A program made the position numbers and the translations under genes. Shown in pieces: positions 34,004-42,749 of a stretch of 47,639 nucleotides of DNA. The notes under the pieces were generated by a model, which worked only from the letters and a program-made list of their open reading frames with translations, did no database searches and was not told the origin of the DNA. This DNA comes from Ferruginivarius sediminum (GTDB lineage Bacteria; Pseudomonadota; Alphaproteobacteria; Kiloniellales; Rhodovibrionaceae), in assembly GCF_003344765.1 (NCBI RefSeq), contig NZ_QPMH01000023.1, forward strand, positions 1-47,639, in the 5' to 3' direction. Each line of letters begins with the position of its first letter. Within the stretch, counting starts at the first letter, position 1.

Positions 34004-34196
34004 GGGCCAGTTTTTGACCCTTGTTTGTGAGTTTGGGCCATCTTTTGCTTTAATATGTGGGCCACATTTTGGGTTATCTTTATATACTAAGTCATTGAAA
34101 TTTAGAAAATGCGCTGGGCCAGCTTATGCCTGATCCGACACTTTTGTCGGTGTCGGGTCAGGCATAAGCTGGCCCATTCGGGGGCATAAAATGGCC
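34004..34196 (+). repeat. Six GGGCCAnnTTwTG repeats, candidate transposase-binding sites
   Basis: Direct copies start at 34004, 34035, 34059 and 34116 (GGGCCAGTTTTTG, GGGCCATCTTTTG, GGGCCACATTTTG, GGGCCAGCTTATG). Two inverted copies follow at about 34163-34175 and 34184-34196. Arrays of spaced repeats that end in TGT/ACA are typical for TnsB (Tn7-like) and also for IS21-type transposases. Their position past tniQ favours the cargo-side end of the Tn7-like element. Confidence 0.55.
34115..34176. repeat. Two abutting transposon ends (26-base inverted repeat)
   Basis: Arms 34115-34140 and 34151-34176 are complementary over 26 bases with one mismatch and are separated by 10 bases. The left arm closes with CCGACA and the right arm opens with TGTCGG, preceded by a second TGTCGG-like copy. 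Each arm continues into GGGCCAnnTTwTG repeats on its own side. This is the geometry of the right end of one element meeting the left end of another copy. There is no run of T residues to suggest a terminator. Confidence 0.6.
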
Positions 34197-34638
34197 CTGG
34201 GATGATTTCTGGCAGATGGGTTGCGAACGAGTCGGATGATCTGTTTTGGGGCGGCTCTTGGCCGGGAGATACGTAGCTACCGCAATGGACATCCGCTACG
34301 AAGGTCCCCGCTCCCCGGGATGCGGCAACCGCATGCTGGTGAGCAGAACCTGCCTGAAGTGGGAAGGTTGCGTAGTCGTATCGCAATGAATTTTCCGACG
34401 TGTGAACAAGTGGCTGACTGACAACGGCACGGAAGTTTGCCTCGTGGCGCGCCGAAAATGCCTTAAATGACTGCAAAGCCCTCTGAACCGGTCGGTTCGA
34501 AGGGCTACTCACAGAACGCATCCACCAGCGTGTCTGAATGCGGCGGAACACCGGAGCCCGGCAGATAGAGTTTGATCTACTTAAAGACTGACGGGCGAGG
34601 CCGTTAGGTGGAATGAAGCATGATTTACCCAATAGCCA

Positions 34639-35226
34639 TCAGAACGATGGCGGGGTCTGGGCGGTGATAACCACAACGCGCTCGTCGAAGGTCTTATACC
34701 AGTGATCGACCGTCGAGGAGAATCGAATCGAGTCTCCGGGGCCAAGCAGGCTTTTCCGATCGCCGAGATGAATCTCTATCGATCCGGATAGCACGAATAC
34801 GACCTCCTCGCCGTGGTGGCTGAAAGGCGCATCGGCGTTCGAGAAGGCGGGCGGTAGCTCGATGTAGAGCATCGAGAGCGAGCCTTGCAGGTCGGGTACG
34901 AGCAGCTGATACGTCATGCCGCTGTCTGCGAGCACCAAGCATCGCCGGGTGTGAGGGTGTATCACCTCACCGGACGGCGCATTGACCGTTTCAAAAAACG
35001 TGCCGATAGGAATCGCTAGCGTTCGCGAAAGCTGCGAAAGTGTCTCGATAGAGGGATTTCCCTTCCCGCGCTCGAGCTGGCTAAGCAGGCCGCTCGAAAT
35101 GCCTGCTTTGCGTGCGAGCTCCGCGATGGTCATTCCGCGATGCTTGCGTTCGCGGGAGAGGATCGATCCGACCTCATTGATCAGATCGTCACTATTGCCT
35201 GATGGGCCAAAGCTTCGTTCTGTCAC
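34639..35226 (-). CDS. XRE-family regulator with C-terminal cupin sensor domain
   Basis: 195 residues from GTG 35226. The frame is open to 35508 but the added part has no family character. Residues 15-70 form an XRE helix-turn-helix (MTIAELARKAGISSGLLSQL). The C-terminal half is a cupin barrel (HHGEEVVFVLSGSIEIHLGD) that usually binds the small-molecule effector. This class often represses or activates neighbouring uptake and catabolic genes. It is divergent from the ABC transporter operon across 225 bases and is the obvious candidate regulator of 35452-45504. Confidence 0.9.
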   Translation of the reverse strand: MTERSFGPSGNSDDLINEVGSILSRERKHRGMTIAELARKAGISSGLLSQLERGKGNPSIETLSQLSRTLAIPIGTFFETVNAPSGEVIHPHTRRCLVLADSGMTYQLLVPDLQGSLSMLYIELPPAFSNADAPFSHHGEEVVFVLSGSIEIHLGDRKSLLGPGDSIRFSSTVDHWYKTFDERVVVITAQTPPSF

Positions 35227-35251
35227 AGCCGATGAGCCTTTCCGGTCAAAC

Positions 35252-35327
35252 GTCCATACGAGAGGGCGTGGTGCATTTGAATGAATCCATCTGCAATATA
35301 TTGACAACCCGATTCGGGGTCCATACG
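35252..35327 (+). promoter_or_regulatory. Divergent promoter region with repeated GTCCATACG
   Basis: GTCCATACG occurs at 35252-35260 and again at 35319-35327, inside the intergenic region between the regulator and the binding-protein gene. A possible promoter TTGACA (35301-35306), 17 bases, TACGGT (35324-35329) reads toward the transporter, with the second repeat overlapping its -10 hexamer. The repeats are candidate operators for the XRE-cupin protein. Confidence 0.35.
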
Positions 35328-35451
35328 GTTTCTTCAAGAAGATGGCCACAACGCAGATTGCTTCAGCGAATTTTCGTTGAAAAGGCCACTGAGGGAGGTT
35401 CACCCCCTCGCATCCTAGTTCGCACGCGGTCGAAATGGAGGGGCTTTGGCA

Positions 35452-36786
35452 ATGCCTACAAAAAATTCTTTTACTGCGCTGGGTGTCTCCCGGCGCGCAT
35501 TTATGCACAGCATGGGCCTGCTCGGGGCTGGTGGTCTACTCGCTGCGTATGGTGGTCACGGCTCCCGCGCCTTGGCCAGCACGGATGTGAATCTGGATTT
35601 TGCCGTCTGGACCTACGCGGTCGACGAGGTGGAGTCGAACATCAGAGCGTGGGAAGCAGCCAATCCGGGCATGACGGTGACGCTGCAAGACTACCCTTGG
35701 GACCACTACAAGGCGACCATGGTCCAGCGGCTGGCTACGAATACGCCGACGGATGTCCTTTACAATAACAGTTCCTGGCTCGCCGAGTTTGTCGGGGCAG
35801 ATTGGGTCGTACCGATTTCAAAATATCTGGATTTCGAGAAATATCGCGACAAGATCATTCCGTACGCTCTCAGCGGCATGACTTATAATGGTGAGCCTTA
35901 CGGGTTGCCTTACTACGCGGATATTGCCTCCTTCATCTGGAACCCGACTGTCGCGAAGGAGTACGGAGTGGACCGTGCTCCGACAAGTTGGGACGAAGTG
36001 ATGGAAATGTCCGTGTCAATGCAGGGGAAGGGCTTGCGTAGACCGATCTTGTGGGAGTTCTCGCAGATCAATCCGAGCAGCCTGGACGAATTCATAGCCA
36101 TGTCGATGTCGCGTGGCGGTGAGGTTTTTGACGCTGACCTGAATCCCATCTTTGAGGATCCGGACAGCCCGGCCTTCCAACAGGCGCAATTTATGGCCGA
36201 TACCATTGAGCAAGGCCTTGCGGCCACCTCACCGACGGAGAACGACGCTGTTAGGGCAATGAACAGCGGCCAGCACGTTTTTACCTGCATGTACAACTAC
36301 AATCTTGCCGCCATGAACAACACGGGCCAACCCCTGGCCGGACAGTTCAAGTTGGCAATGATGCCGGGTTCCACACGTGCGACGCTGGGCTATGTCCGCT
36401 TTTATAGTATCACCTCGATGGCCGAGGCCCGCGGTGACGCGGTAACCGCCGCGGCCGGCAACTTCATCGAGTCGATGGGCGGGGCCCCGGACGGTACCTT
36501 CACCATCCCGAAGAAGTGGGCGATCAATCGTGGGCTCGGCTTCGGTGTGTTGCCCTTGTTCGACGACCCCGAAGTCATCGACGCGTTCTCTACTTGGGTG
36601 GATGTTGAGACGCTGAAAGAGCAGCAGAAGCTTGCCCAGACCAAGAACGAGGCGAAGTGGACCGGAATTTGGGGCGACTTCATGTTGCGGGAGCTGTCCA
36701 AAATCTTCGCCGGTGAGACGACTGTGGCTGAGTCGATGAAGGCCTCGGCCGACAAGGCTCGAGAACTGAAAGAGCGGTATCAGTAA
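35452..36786 (+). CDS. Extracellular sugar-type solute-binding protein (ABC family 1), Tat-exported
   Basis: 444 residues from ATG 35452, which has GGAGGGG 8 bases upstream. The TTG at 35446 is too close to it. The N-terminus VSRRAFMHSMGLLGAGGLLA is a twin-arginine signal, so the folded protein is exported to the periplasm. In many relatives the signal ends in a lipobox with AACGG. Here it reads AAYGG, so no lipid anchor is expected. The remainder has the fold pattern of family 1 binding proteins (WTYAVDEVESNIRAWEAANP, YNNSSWLAEF). It delivers ligand to the two permeases that follow. The substrate is unknown. Confidence 0.92.
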   Translation: MPTKNSFTALGVSRRAFMHSMGLLGAGGLLAAYGGHGSRALASTDVNLDFAVWTYAVDEVESNIRAWEAANPGMTVTLQDYPWDHYKATMVQRLATNTPTDVLYNNSSWLAEFVGADWVVPISKYLDFEKYRDKIIPYALSGMTYNGEPYGLPYYADIASFIWNPTVAKEYGVDRAPTSWDEVMEMSVSMQGKGLRRPILWEFSQINPSSLDEFIAMSMSRGGEVFDADLNPIFEDPDSPAFQQAQFMADTIEQGLAATSPTENDAVRAMNSGQHVFTCMYNYNLAAMNNTGQPLAGQFKLAMMPGSTRATLGYVRFYSITSMAEARGDAVTAAAGNFIESMGGAPDGTFTIPKKWAINRGLGFGVLPLFDDPEVIDAFSTWVDVETLKEQQKLAQTKNEAKWTGIWGDFMLRELSKIFAGETTVAESMKASADKARELKERYQ

Positions 36787-36799
36787 TACGGTGGGTCGT

Positions 36800-37741
36800 A
36801 TGAGTGTGTCACTCGGCCATGCCCGCCGGCGGCCGGCGCGCGTTTCGCGCGCCGGCTCCGGCGTCGACTACGAACGCCGCTGGGGTGGGATGATGCTCCT
36901 GCCCGCGGTGCTGGTGATCGGTGCGCTATCAATAGTACCGCTCTCGCGAGCAGTATATTCTAGCTTCCAGCAGACATCTCCGCTGCTTCCGTCAAAATTT
37001 ATCGGTCTGGATAACTATATTGCGGTGATCGAAAGCAATGCCTTCTTTACGGCGTGGTTGGTCACACTGAAGTTTACCACGATAACTGTGGTATTGACGA
37101 CTTTGATGGCTGTCATTTCCGCGTCAGTCTTGAACTCTTCATTCCGCGGCAGTTCATTGGTGAAGCCTTTGGTTCTGCTTCCTTGGGCAGTTCCGGGCGT
37201 TATTGCCGGTGTCATCTGGCGCTGGATGTTTAACAATAACTACGGCGCGATTAACACGATATTGCATGCCATTGGTGTCATCGACGAGTACGTCTATTGG
37301 TTGGGTGAGCCCAGTCTGGCGCTTCTCGCGGCAAGCATCGCGCAGACGTGGTCGTTGCTGCCGCTGTCGATCATCCTGATCTTGGCCGCACTTCAGAATA
37401 TTCCAGAGGAACAGTACGAGGCGGCTCGTCTGGACGGCGCAAACAGTTGGCAGCTGTTTCGGTATGTGACGTTCCCGTATATCCGCACTGCGGTGATCAT
37501 TGTCGCCCTCTACAACACGCTTATGGGATTAACCGCCTACGATATCGTCTACACAATGACGGCCGGCGGCCCGGGTACGGCGACATCCGTTATCAGCTAC
37601 TTTACATGGTCGATCTCGTTCACCCAGTTGAACATCGGCCAAGGTGCGGCCCTTGCCACGATGATGGCCCTGGTTTCGATCGTATTCATCGTGGGGTTGC
37701 TGCGGATGCTGCCGAAGGGTGCGCTCAGTGATGTCGATTAA
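36800..37741 (+). CDS. ABC transporter permease, MalF/UgpA type
   Basis: 313 residues from ATG 36800 (a GTG at 36791 is also possible). Six membrane segments are expected, starting GGMMLLPAVLVIGALSIVPL. The EAA loop that docks on the ATPase is present (EEQYEAARLDGANSWQLFRY). It forms the translocation channel with the next gene product in the inner membrane. It starts 13 bases after the binding-protein gene and overlaps the second permease gene by 11 bases, so it is part of one operon. Confidence 0.93.
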   Translation: MSVSLGHARRRPARVSRAGSGVDYERRWGGMMLLPAVLVIGALSIVPLSRAVYSSFQQTSPLLPSKFIGLDNYIAVIESNAFFTAWLVTLKFTTITVVLTTLMAVISASVLNSSFRGSSLVKPLVLLPWAVPGVIAGVIWRWMFNNNYGAINTILHAIGVIDEYVYWLGEPSLALLAASIAQTWSLLPLSIILILAALQNIPEEQYEAARLDGANSWQLFRYVTFPYIRTAVIIVALYNTLMGLTAYDIVYTMTAGGPGTATSVISYFTWSISFTQLNIGQGAALATMMALVSIVFIVGLLRMLPKGALSDVD

Positions 37742-38633
37742 TGGGCAACAACGCGTCGAGGCGGCGGCTCGCTACCTGTGGCTTGCCATCCTGCTGACAT
37801 TCGTCCTGACACCGTTTCTTGTGACGTTGCTGGCCAGCATCACGCCGGATAAAGCGATCCTCTCTCAGCCGGCCCGCTGGTTCACGAGTGGATTCAATAT
37901 CGACAACTACCTCTACATCCTGACCGGCAAGCTGCCCTCGCAGTACGAAGTCGAGGCCGGCCAAAGAACGATGAGCATGGTCAGCCAGGAGATCCGGTTC
38001 CTGCCAAGGGCGATGCTGCACAGCACCGTGGTCGCGCTGCTGGTGATGCTGTTCAATTTATTGCTGGGGGCGCCGGCTGCATATGCGCTGGTGAAGATGC
38101 GCATTCCGGGCAAGACCGCGGCCCTCAACTTCATCCTCGGCACCCGCCTCATTCCGTTGGTCGCGGTAGCTATTCCTTACTACGAGCTGATGCAGCAGTT
38201 CAATCTGACGAACACGTTGACATCACTGGTCATTATGTATGTCGGGCTGACCTTGCCGTTCATAATTCTGATCCTGTGCGTTGCTTTTCGCCAGATCGAT
38301 CGCGCGATCGAGGAGGCGGCGCAACTGGACGGTCTCAACCCGCTGCAGATTCTCGTTCGGATCGTGGTGCCGGTCGCGGCGCCGTCGGTGGTCGGCGCCG
38401 GGTTGTTCGCGTTTATGCTGGCGTATTGCGAATTCCTCTTCGGCCTACTCCTCGCCACCAATCAAAGCGTTCGGACAATGCCGGTTTCGATGGCGAGTGT
38501 GTCAGTAAACCCGGACGTTTCATTAGGGCTGACCTGTGCGGGGATCATGATCGGCGTGTTGCCGACGTTGTTAGTGATCATCCCCGTCTGGCGGTACATG
38601 ATCCGGGGACTTGCCGAGGGAGCAACAAAGTGA
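37731..38633 (+). CDS. ABC transporter permease, MalG/UgpE type
   Basis: 300 residues from ATG 37731 (GTG 37719 is an alternative). It has six membrane segments beginning YLWLAILLTFVLTPFLVTLL and an EAA loop IEEAAQLDGLNPLQILVRI, typical of the MalG side of CUT1 importers. It partners the upstream permease. The ATPase of the system is not adjacent but lies 4.8 kb downstream, behind four enzyme genes. Confidence 0.93.
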   Translation: MSINGQQRVEAAARYLWLAILLTFVLTPFLVTLLASITPDKAILSQPARWFTSGFNIDNYLYILTGKLPSQYEVEAGQRTMSMVSQEIRFLPRAMLHSTVVALLVMLFNLLLGAPAAYALVKMRIPGKTAALNFILGTRLIPLVAVAIPYYELMQQFNLTNTLTSLVIMYVGLTLPFIILILCVAFRQIDRAIEEAAQLDGLNPLQILVRIVVPVAAPSVVGAGLFAFMLAYCEFLFGLLLATNQSVRTMPVSMASVSVNPDVSLGLTCAGIMIGVLPTLLVIIPVWRYMIRGLAEGATK

Positions 38634-38680
38634 CCGGTGAGCACCGCCGGCGGTCGCGTTAAGCGAGGAGACGACACACC

Positions 38681-39574
38681 ATGAAACCTGCGCCCTTCAT
38701 CTACCACGATCCGTCCGACCTCGAGTCAGCGATGCGATTGCTCGCGGAACTCGATGGCGATGTCGAGTTGACCGCCGGTGGGCAAAGTCTGATGCCGATG
38801 TTGAGCCTACGCGTCAGCCGCCCCGACCATCTGGTCGATCTGCGACGGATCGAGGGTCTGACCGGTGTGGATGTTTCCGAGTCCCATTTGGCCGTCGGGC
38901 CGATGACCACGCACCGCACGATCGAGACCAGTCCGGTTGTCCGCCGAGTGATGCCCTTGCTAAGCGAGGCAGCCGCACACATAGGTCATATCCCGATCCG
39001 GGAGCGCGGAACGATCGGCGGCTCCCTGTCGCTTGCCGACCCAACCGCGGAACTCCCGCTGGCTTCCGTGGTGCTCGACGCGGAAATGACGACGCAGAGC
39101 CTGCGCGGCCAGCGAAGCGTGCCGGCGGCAGAGTTCTTCCATTCCGCCCTGCAGACCGAGCTCGATGAAGATGAGATCCTCACTCGCATAACTTTCCCGC
39201 TACTCAGCGCCGGCACCGGAACGGCTTTCGCCGAGTTCTCACGCCGGAACGGCGATTTCTGCATCGTCGGCGTGGCGGCCGTGGTCGGCATCAAGGATGG
39301 CCGTTACGAGTCCGCCCGGATCGGGCTTTGCGGGGTGTCGGATCGGCCATTCCGCTCTACAGAGGCCGAAAAGCTGGTCGGGGAACCGGTTGGTGAGCGG
39401 ACGACGAACTGGATCGCCGAAGCGGTCGCCGCGGAGTTCGATCCAATGGACGACGGACGCGCGGGAGTGGACGACCGGCGCGACATAGCAAGGGCCCTCA
39501 TCCGGCGAACCCTGACGCTCGCCGGCCAGCGGGCGGCTGCGGCAGCGCCGACGGAGCAAGGAGAAACCCAATGA
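38681..39574 (+). CDS. FAD-binding (medium) subunit of a molybdenum hydroxylase
   Basis: 297 residues, ATG with GAGGAG 10 bases upstream. CoxM/XdhB-type FAD domain: the first FAD loop (AGGQSLMPMLSLRVSRPDHL) and the second (IRERGTIGGSLSLADPTAEL) are clear, with the CO dehydrogenase flavoprotein C-terminal domain after them. It passes electrons from the iron-sulfur subunit to FAD and the final acceptor. It overlaps the next gene by ATGA. The substrate cannot be deduced from this subunit. Confidence 0.94.
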   Translation: MKPAPFIYHDPSDLESAMRLLAELDGDVELTAGGQSLMPMLSLRVSRPDHLVDLRRIEGLTGVDVSESHLAVGPMTTHRTIETSPVVRRVMPLLSEAAAHIGHIPIRERGTIGGSLSLADPTAELPLASVVLDAEMTTQSLRGQRSVPAAEFFHSALQTELDEDEILTRITFPLLSAGTGTAFAEFSRRNGDFCIVGVAAVVGIKDGRYESARIGLCGVSDRPFRSTEAEKLVGEPVGERTTNWIAEAVAAEFDPMDDGRAGVDDRRDIARALIRRTLTLAGQRAAAAAPTEQGETQ

Positions 39575-40071
39575 CCGCACCCAAGCCCAGAACAATTCAG
39601 GTGACGGTAAATGGAGAAACCATTACCGCCTCAGTGCCGGATCGAAAGCTGCTTTGCGACTTTCTCCGCGAGGACCTATCGCTGACCGGCACCCACGTGG
39701 GCTGTGAGCACGGGGTCTGCGGGGCCTGTACAGTGTTGGTCGAAGGGCGGCCGGCGCGGTCCTGCCTTATGCTGGCAGTGCAGGCGGACGGCCGAGCGAT
39801 CACCACCATCGAAGGGGTTTCCGGCCCGGATGGATCCCTGCATCCGGTGCAGCGCGCCTTCCACGAGCAACACGCGCTGCAGTGTGGCTTCTGCACGCCC
39901 GGCTTCATCATCAGCACCATTGCCTACCTCGAGGAGCGCGATCCGAGCGCGGGACCAGTCAGCGAAGATGAGGTGCGCGAGCACCTTTCCGGGACGCTCT
40001 GCCGCTGCACCGGCTACACAAACATCGTGCGCGCGGTGTGCCAGGCGGCCGCCGAACTCAGCGAATCATGA
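39571..40071 (+). CDS. Two [2Fe-2S]-cluster (small) subunit of a molybdenum hydroxylase
   Basis: 166 residues. The plant-ferredoxin-like N-terminal cluster motif CEHGVCGACTVLVEG and the C-terminal cluster motifs CGFCTPGF and CRCTGYTNIV are all complete, matching CoxS/XdhC-type small subunits in length and order. It relays electrons between the molybdenum site and FAD. It is coupled to the FAD subunit by a 4-base overlap and followed 18 bases later by the large subunit. Confidence 0.95.
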   Translation: MTAPKPRTIQVTVNGETITASVPDRKLLCDFLREDLSLTGTHVGCEHGVCGACTVLVEGRPARSCLMLAVQADGRAITTIEGVSGPDGSLHPVQRAFHEQHALQCGFCTPGFIISTIAYLEERDPSAGPVSEDEVREHLSGTLCRCTGYTNIVRAVCQAAAELSES

Positions 40072-40089
40072 GATGAAAGGGAGCGCGCT

Positions 40090-42465
40090 GTGAGCAAAGC
40101 GGAAGAAAGCGCGGACGTGGCGGCTTCGGTCGCGGAGCAGCCGTTCATAGGGCAAAGGCTTCCCCGCAAGGAGGACCGCCGGTTCGTCATCGGCAAGGGC
40201 CGTTTCACCGACGACATCTCGGTGCCTGGTATGTTGCACGCGGCATTCGTGCGAAGCCCGCATGCCCATGCCAGGATAAGATCGATCGACACGGAAGCCG
40301 CGCTGAAATTGCCTGGTGTGGTTGCGGTGATCACGGGCCGTGAACTGGCTGAGTTCACTTCTCCGTTCGTCTGCCAACAGGAGGGCGCCGCGCCAATGGA
40401 GATGGACGCCTTGCCGGTGGACAAGGCCCGCTTCGCCGGTGACCCGGTGGCGTGCGTCGTGGCCGTGGATCGCTACGTCGCCGAGGATGGCGTGGATCTG
40501 GTCGAGGTGGACTGGGATGCCCTACCGCCGGTCCTCGATATGCATCATGCGTCCGACCCCGGCGTGCCACTGGTGGACGAAAAGATTCCGTCCAACCTGC
40601 ACACACGTGAGACGCACCGCTATGGCGATATCGATGGGGCTTTTGCTCGCGCCGACCGGGTCGTAAAGGCTGAGTTCCGCTCGCAGCGCCTTACGCATGT
40701 GCCGATAGAGACCCGTTCGGTCGTCGCGACGTGGGACGAAGGCCGAGAGGAACTGACCTATTACGGCGCGGCGCAAACCGCGCACATCCTGCGAACGACG
40801 CTGGCCGACCGGCTTGGCCTTTCCGAGAACCAGGTGAGGGTCGTATCCCCCGATGTCGGCGGCGGATTCGGACTGAAGCTGCCGCTCTTCCGCGAAGAGT
40901 TCACGGTCGCGGCCATGGCGATGCGGCTGAAACGGCCGATCAAGTGGGTGGAGGACCGGCTGGAAAACCTGACCGCGTCCAACCACGCCCGCGATGACGC
41001 CGTGTCCGTCGAGGTTGCGGTGCTCAACGACGGCACCGTCCTTGGGGTACGCGCAAATCTATGGGCGGATTTCGGCGCTTACGCATTCTACCCGCCAAGC
41101 TACATCATCAACGTCATTGGTTGGCTCCTGCTTGGGGCGTACAAGATCGACAACTACGAGTATACGGTCAACGTCGCGATAACGAACAAGTGCCCTGCAG
41201 GCACCCTACGCGCGCCTATGGCAATCGTGACGTGGGCATCGGACGGCATGATGCACCGTGTCGCCGAGGAACTCGGCCTGGATCCTTTTGAACTCCGCCG
41301 CAAGAACATGCTCTCGCTCGACGATCAGCCTTACCAGTCGGCGCCCGGTTATCCGTATGAGGCTCTGACCCTGCGTGAGGGGTTCGACGAGACGCTGGCC
41401 AAGTTCGATATCGATGCCTTCCGGCGTGAGCAGGCGGACGCCGCCGAGAAGGGCCGATTGATCGGTGTCGGTATCGCGAGCGTGGTCGAGCCCACCACTT
41501 ACGGCTCTGCCTGGTACAAAGCGTCCGGAGATGACGGCAGCGGCCACGAGGCTGCGACCGTCAAGCTGGAGCCGACCGGAGCGATCAACGTGACGGCCGG
41601 TATCGTGGGGACGGGCCAAGGCTACGAAACGTCGCTCGCGCAGGTGGTCGCAGATGCGCTCGGCAGCAGTCCTGCGAACGTCGACGTCAGGCTCGGCGAT
41701 ACGTACATCGCGCCCTATGGCATGGGGAGCAGAGGCTCGCGTGGTGCCGCCGCGGGGCACGGGGTGGCCTACCTGGCGGCCATGGATCTGCGGGAGAAGG
41801 TGCTCGGAATAGGGGCGCACCTGTTGCAGAGGCCGGCGGAGAGCCTGAAAATCGTCAACGACGAGGTCGTCACCCGAAGTGACGTTGGGGTGTCGGTTCC
41901 GGTTCGCGAGATCGCGCGGATCGCCTACAACGACCCGACCAGCCTGCCTGACGGCATGCTGCCTGGGTTGGAGGCGCATCGGACCTATGACCCCCCGTTC
42001 ATGACGTTCTCCAATGCGACGCACCTGTGCCAAGTGGAGGTCGACGCCGAAACCGGCGGGGTCACGATCGTCAAGTACCGAGTGCACGAGGACGCCGGAA
42101 CCCTGATCAACCCGATGATCGTGGACGGTCAGGTCCATGGCGGCGTCTCGATGGGGATAGGGCAGGTGTTGCTGGAAGAGACCCGCTATGACGAGCAGGG
42201 AATGAACGTGAGTGCCACCCTTGCGGACTACCTGATGCCGACGATGGATACCGTACCGATGATCGAGGTCGAGCATCTTGAGACGCCGAACCCGAACACA
42301 CCCCAAGGTATAAAAGGAATGGCCGAAGGACCTGTGCAGGGCGCTGTCGCAAGTGTCGCGCTCGCGGTGCAGGATGCAGTGGCGCGCAGCGGCGGCCGGT
42401 TGGAGCAACTGCCGTTCACCCCGTCCCGGCTGCTCGGCGTCCTTCGGGCAAGCCGTTCAGGGTAA
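40090..42465 (+). CDS. Molybdopterin-binding (large) subunit of a xanthine dehydrogenase-family hydroxylase
   Basis: 791 residues from GTG 40090, with AAAGGGAG about 8 bases upstream. The a/b-hammerhead domain lies at 20-140 and the molybdopterin domains after it (DVGGGFGLKLPLFREEF, IVGTGQGYETSLAQVVADAL). The glutamate near the C-terminus that acts as base is present (KGMAEGPVQGAV). The substrate-facing motif usually written GAYRGxGRPE reads GTLRAPMAIVTWASDG, which is a strong departure and argues against a classical CO or xanthine dehydrogenase. The enzyme should hydroxylate a heterocycle or oxidise an aldehyde. The substrate is unknown. Bases 42466-42749 downstream hold no gene that I recognise. 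Confidence 0.93.
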   Translation: MSKAEESADVAASVAEQPFIGQRLPRKEDRRFVIGKGRFTDDISVPGMLHAAFVRSPHAHARIRSIDTEAALKLPGVVAVITGRELAEFTSPFVCQQEGAAPMEMDALPVDKARFAGDPVACVVAVDRYVAEDGVDLVEVDWDALPPVLDMHHASDPGVPLVDEKIPSNLHTRETHRYGDIDGAFARADRVVKAEFRSQRLTHVPIETRSVVATWDEGREELTYYGAAQTAHILRTTLADRLGLSENQVRVVSPDVGGGFGLKLPLFREEFTVAAMAMRLKRPIKWVEDRLENLTASNHARDDAVSVEVAVLNDGTVLGVRANLWADFGAYAFYPPSYIINVIGWLLLGAYKIDNYEYTVNVAITNKCPAGTLRAPMAIVTWASDGMMHRVAEELGLDPFELRRKNMLSLDDQPYQSAPGYPYEALTLREGFDETLAKFDIDAFRREQADAAEKGRLIGVGIASVVEPTTYGSAWYKASGDDGSGHEAATVKLEPTGAINVTAGIVGTGQGYETSLAQVVADALGSSPANVDVRLGDTYIAPYGMGSRGSRGAAAGHGVAYLAAMDLREKVLGIGAHLLQRPAESLKIVNDEVVTRSDVGVSVPVREIARIAYNDPTSLPDGMLPGLEAHRTYDPPFMTFSNATHLCQVEVDAETGGVTIVKYRVHEDAGTLINPMIVDGQVHGGVSMGIGQVLLEETRYDEQGMNVSATLADYLMPTMDTVPMIEVEHLETPNPNTPQGIKGMAEGPVQGAVASVALAVQDAVARSGGRLEQLPFTPSRLLGVLRASRSG

Positions 42466-42749
42466 GTGGTCAGTCATCGGGCGGTGGTTTGCACGTGTGG
42501 GTCCACCGTGCTGCTGAGAGGTCGCTAGAAGGCTACGGCACTTTCAGCCTTGCTCGACGGAAGATGCGGTCGCCCACCCCGGGGTAGCCCCCGTTTGGCC
42601 GCCGACATGCCGATTTCTGCCCGATGGATGCGCGTCGCCCACTGTCGCCGTCACTCGACAACGGCGGCAGGCGCGTCGTGCTTGCAGTCGGGTACGAGGG
42701 GGTTCCGCGCCTGCGGGCCCATCCATGGAAAGCAGAGAAAGGACAGGCT

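Larger units (their letters stand above)
33734..34638. other. Gene-free end region of the Tn7-like element
   Basis: These 905 bases carry no credible gene. They hold repeated GGGCCAnnTTwTG motifs between 34004 and 34196 and the facing ends at 34115-34176. From about 34200 to the end of the regulator gene at 34639 nothing is recognised. The AT-rich patch 33980-34110 contrasts with the GC-rich genes on both sides. Confidence 0.55.

Noticed and set aside
34115..34176. Rho-independent terminator of tniQ
   Set aside because: Arms are 26 bases, there is no T-tract after either arm, and matching GGGCCA repeats continue outside, which fits transposon ends better.
34004..34196. CRISPR array
   Set aside because: The repeats are only about 13 bases, irregularly spaced, occur in both orientations, and no cas genes are present.
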